Below, one piece after another: positions 14,071 through 16,710 of a stretch of DNA of 16,710 nucleotides; positions within the stretch are counted from its first letter, which is position 1; the number at the start of each line of letters is the position of its first letter. Source of the stretch: Chloroflexota bacterium (GTDB lineage Bacteria > Chloroflexota > Ktedonobacteria > Ktedonobacterales > Ktedonobacteraceae). The DNA is taken from assembly GCA_005881295.1 (NCBI GenBank), contig VBHS01000135.1:1-16710 (forward strand). The letters run 5' to 3'. The position numbers were made by a program, and so were the translations under genes. Under the pieces are notes generated by a model. That model ran no database searches. It was not told the DNA's origin and saw nothing but the letters and a program-made list of their open reading frames with translations.

Positions 14071-16116
14071 ATGAGTTTTCTTGTCCCCGCGGCGCTGGCC
14101 TTTGGTATTATTATTCCGATCATCCTCTTGCTCTATTTCATGCGGCCGAAGCGGCAAGACCGTGTCGTTGGCAGCACGCTGCTCTGGCAACAGGCGCTGC
14201 AGGATTTGCAGGCTAGTCGTCCGTGGCAACGGCTGCGCATCACTCCGCTGCTGTTGCTCCAGTTACTGGCAGCGCTGGTGATTGTGCTCATACTGGCGCG
14301 ACCAGCCATTTTTCTGCGCAGTCCAATCAGTGGCAACACAATCATTATCCTGCAGGCATCGGCAAGTATGCAGGCTACCGATGTTACGCCAAACAGATTT
14401 GAAGTGGCGAAGAGTCAGATTGCCGACCTGGTTGACAATCTGGGTCCCAATGACCACCTCTCACTTATCAGCATGGCTCACACACCACAGGTACTGGTTG
14501 CGTTATCACAGGACAGGGGACAGATCATGGCCGCACTGCAGCGAGCAAAGGTTACTAACCAGGATGCTGACCTTGAACAGGCGCTTTCGCTGGCTGTTTC
14601 GCTGGCGGCGGGACGCACAAATATACAGGTGCTAGTGATTGGAGATGGGCATGTTTTGTCACCCGATCAAACACTGGTATTGCCATTTCCCGTCAGCTAT
14701 TTTCGCATTGGTACCGATGCTCCTAACGTGGCGCTGCTAGCGCTCGCTGCGCGTTCCTTGCAGGGGAACCTGGTAGCGCTGGCGCAGGTCGCCAATTACA
14801 GCCACGTGCAGCGGTCGATTCCGGTTGAACTGTATGCTGATGGCAGGCTGGTCAATGTACAGACGATCACCCTGGGAGCGGGAGCCAGTGGAGCCCTCCA
14901 GTGGGGGCCGCTGCCGCCCACTGCGCGCTTTCTCCACGCTCAGATTCTAGGCCAGGATACGCTGAGTGTCGATCACGAGGCATGGGCTATCGTCGGCGGG
15001 TCAATGCATGGACGCGTGCTACTCGTCACAAAAGGGAACGGCTTTCTGCAGTCTGCGCTGGCGCTACAGCCGGCTATTGACCTGTACAAAACGACGCCTG
15101 ATCAGTACGTTGTCAACGCAGGCAATTTTGACCTGACCATCTTCGACGGTTTTGTACCGGCAACGTTGCCTGCTGGAGGAGTATTCTTCGTCAACCCGCC
15201 TGAAGGCTCGTATATCTTTGGGAAGTCGGGACCTGAAACACAAGTGAGCCATATTGGCGCGGGTGGCGGTGGCACAAGCCTGCTCGACAACGTAGATTTG
15301 AGCAGTATTCATGTGCTGCGTTCCAGCCACCTGTTCACGCCGGTATTGTGGGCGCAGCCGGTGATCAGTACGCCTGAGACACCACTTTTGATCGCGGGTG
15401 AGAACGACAACAGACGCATCGCCGCGTTGAGTTTTGATCTGCACGACAGTGATCTGCCGCTCCAACCAGGTTTCCCCATTTTGATCAATAATATGGTCAA
15501 CTGGTTTCTACCGCCGCCTGTGACGGGAGATGGACAGGTATCACCTGACCTGCCGGTGACGGTACAGACATGGCCGGGGGCTGACCAGGTAACGATTACC
15601 GCTCCTGATCAAAAAACTGTCACAGTAGCACCGCCTTTTCCAGCGGCACCATTCGCGCAGACCAATACTATCGGCATCTACCAGGTGGTACAGCAGGTGC
15701 ACGGCCAGGTGAAGCGCGGGGCCTTCGCGGTCAACCTGTTCGACCCACAACAATCACGACTGGCACCGGCCAGTCAACTGCCGGTAGCGCACAGCAGCGA
15801 CTTTTCGCCGGGAAATAATGCTGTGCCCAGGGTGTTACGAGAAATATGGCCGTGGATAGCCGCGCTCCTCCTGCTGATCCTCTGCATCGAATGGTGGTTA
15901 TTTAGCCGTGGCTACCGACAACAGGGTTCGGCAGCAACTGCCGCAAGCAAGAGTAAAGGAGGAAATAGTTCGTCTTCACGCCCTCGCCGGGGAGTGACAC
16001 GGAATACTCCTGGATTGATTGGCGACGTACAGGAACGATTGGAGCACAGCTACAGGGCTGCCAGGAAGCGCCTGGCTAAGATAACGAGGCGGCGCAAGAA
16101 GGGGCTCTATACTTGA
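14071..16116 (+). CDS. BatA/VWA-type membrane protein with degenerate MIDAS
   Basis: The product has 681 residues. The N-terminus is a BatA-type double span: residues about 4-24 (LVPAALAFGIIIPIILLLYF) and 58-80 (LLLLQLLAALVIVLILARP), separated by WQQALQDL and RPWQRLR. A VWA domain follows (about 88-215). Its metal-site motif reads Q95-A-S97-A-S99 (ILQASASM), with Gln instead of the first Asp of DxSxS. DLEQALSLA and VLVIGDGH mark the later metal-site strands. Then come beta-rich and GATase-like segments (RVLLVTKGNG; FDLTIFDGFVP, about 355-375), a C-terminal span (about 593-610: WPWIAALLLLILCIEWWLF) and a very basic cytoplasmic tail. It lies 42 bases after the DUF58 gene; the ribosome site is weak (GAGAAAGAG). 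It probably forms a membrane complex with the other VWA protein and MoxR. Confidence 0.88.
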   Translation: MSFLVPAALAFGIIIPIILLLYFMRPKRQDRVVGSTLLWQQALQDLQASRPWQRLRITPLLLLQLLAALVIVLILARPAIFLRSPISGNTIIILQASASMQATDVTPNRFEVAKSQIADLVDNLGPNDHLSLISMAHTPQVLVALSQDRGQIMAALQRAKVTNQDADLEQALSLAVSLAAGRTNIQVLVIGDGHVLSPDQTLVLPFPVSYFRIGTDAPNVALLALAARSLQGNLVALAQVANYSHVQRSIPVELYADGRLVNVQTITLGAGASGALQWGPLPPTARFLHAQILGQDTLSVDHEAWAIVGGSMHGRVLLVTKGNGFLQSALALQPAIDLYKTTPDQYVVNAGNFDLTIFDGFVPATLPAGGVFFVNPPEGSYIFGKSGPETQVSHIGAGGGGTSLLDNVDLSSIHVLRSSHLFTPVLWAQPVISTPETPLLIAGENDNRRIAALSFDLHDSDLPLQPGFPILINNMVNWFLPPPVTGDGQVSPDLPVTVQTWPGADQVTITAPDQKTVTVAPPFPAAPFAQTNTIGIYQVVQQVHGQVKRGAFAVNLFDPQQSRLAPASQLPVAHSSDFSPGNNAVPRVLREIWPWIAALLLLILCIEWWLFSRGYRQQGSAATAASKSKGGNSSSSRPRRGVTRNTPGLIGDVQERLEHSYRAARKRLAKITRRRKKGLYT

Positions 16117-16128
16117 TGAGGGAACGCT

Positions 16129-16710
16129 ATGCTAACATTTGAACAGCCCTTGCTCCTGTTGCTCTTAGTGCCAGTATGCATTCTGGTGTACCTGGCATGG
16201 CGCAACATGGCGCTGCCATTTCCCAGGGGACAGCGACGCCTGATCCTGGCCTGTCGACTGGCGTTATTTACGCTGATCATCTGTGCCCTGGCGGGAGCGG
16301 CATGGTCACAACCAGTAGCGCGGCAATCGGTGGTCTTCGTGGGGGATATTTCAGCAAGCACGGCAACGCAGCGCGCTTTCATCGAAGGGTGGATCAGCGC
16401 GGCGCTAAAGCACAAAGGACCCGACGACCAGGTGGGAATCGTGGCCGTTGGACGCAACGCCCTTGTGGAACAGTCGGTCAAGAGCCAGGTCAACTTCAAC
16501 CAATTTCAATCCACGCCCGACACAAACTATACCGACCTGGCGGCCGGCCTACGGCTGGCAGCGGCCATCTTACCAGGCGATAGCCAGCGCCGTATCGTGC
16601 TCTTGAGCGATGGTCAACAGAATCTAGGGGACACGTTGCAGGAGGCCCAACTGCTGCAACAGGAGGGTATACGCTTAGATATCGTGCCACTGCCCGGCTA
16701 TCAGGGAGCG
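16129..16710 (+). CDS. VWA-domain membrane protein, BatB/GATase-like type (3' partial)
   Basis: The frame is open from ATG 16129 to the right edge: 194 codons seen, no stop. GAGGGAA (16118-16124) is a good ribosome site 12 bases after the previous stop. Residues about 7-23 (PLLLLLLVPVCILVYLAW) and 38-58 (LILACRLALFTLIICALAGAA) are membrane spans. A VWA domain follows with an intact metal site: D73-I-S75-A-S77 (VGDISAS), a Thr in DTNYTDLAAGLRLA, and IVLLSDGQQN. It is a full-strength counterpart to the preceding VWA protein. Proteins of this type in such operons are often about 800-900 residues with a C-terminal GATase-like domain, but that part is outside the window. Confidence 0.88.
   Translation, partial: MLTFEQPLLLLLLVPVCILVYLAWRNMALPFPRGQRRLILACRLALFTLIICALAGAAWSQPVARQSVVFVGDISASTATQRAFIEGWISAALKHKGPDDQVGIVAVGRNALVEQSVKSQVNFNQFQSTPDTNYTDLAAGLRLAAAILPGDSQRRIVLLSDGQQNLGDTLQEAQLLQQEGIRLDIVPLPGYQGA

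Overview
The window looks like chromosomal DNA of a mid-GC, probably monoderm bacterium. The gene families and their combination (YqiJ-like/flotillin pair, REC-DUF4388-roadblock regulator, MoxR-DUF58-VWA operon with an ABC-2 exporter) fit Chloroflexota, perhaps class Ktedonobacteria. That placement is an inference from family content; no rRNA or phylogenetic marker is present to prove it.

Layout. (1) 1-3129, plus strand: a membrane-stress / membrane-domain cluster. It holds a NfeD/YqiJ-like OB-fold membrane protein with a striking histidine-rich linker (5' end cut by the window), a YqiK-like flotillin, and a PspA/IM30-family coiled-coil protein that lacks the usual N-terminal third. (2) 3118-4924, minus strand: a response regulator (REC plus DUF4388/PATAN) whose frame appears to have slipped near 3930-3945, so that its C-terminal roadblock/LC7 domain now lies in another frame. 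It is followed by a 43-residue single-span membrane protein that overlaps the pspA-like gene tail to tail. (3) 4925-5247: a divergent intergenic region with a perfect 10-bp inverted repeat and a small hairpin. (4) 5248-5952: a complete ribose-5-phosphate isomerase A gene. (5) 6160 to the right edge, plus strand: a long tightly packed operon. It encodes a large exported/membrane protein with a GATase-like fold, a broken ABC-transporter ATPase, an ABC-2 permease, a DUF4175-like membrane coiled-coil protein with a Gln/Gly repeat, a MoxR AAA+ ATPase, a DUF58 protein, a BatA/VWA-type membrane protein with a degenerate metal site, and a second VWA protein with an intact metal site, cut by the window end.

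How they work together. Flotillin and NfeD-like proteins form membrane microdomain scaffolds, and PspA proteins bind stressed membranes, so region 1 is a membrane-integrity module. Region 5 is a MoxR/Bat-like module: MoxR ATPases are thought to act as chaperones on VWA/DUF58 partners. Here the module is fused in one transcription unit with an ABC-2 exporter and a large extracytoplasmic protein. What it handles is not known.

The most notable result is gene damage. The ABC ATPase has apparently lost about 80 internal residues (signature motif, Walker B and H-loop) and in addition carries a one-base frameshift in an A4 run. The regulator has a one-base frameshift, and the pspA-like gene has lost its N-terminal part. 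The two single-base shifts could be sequencing errors; the two larger losses cannot be explained that way.
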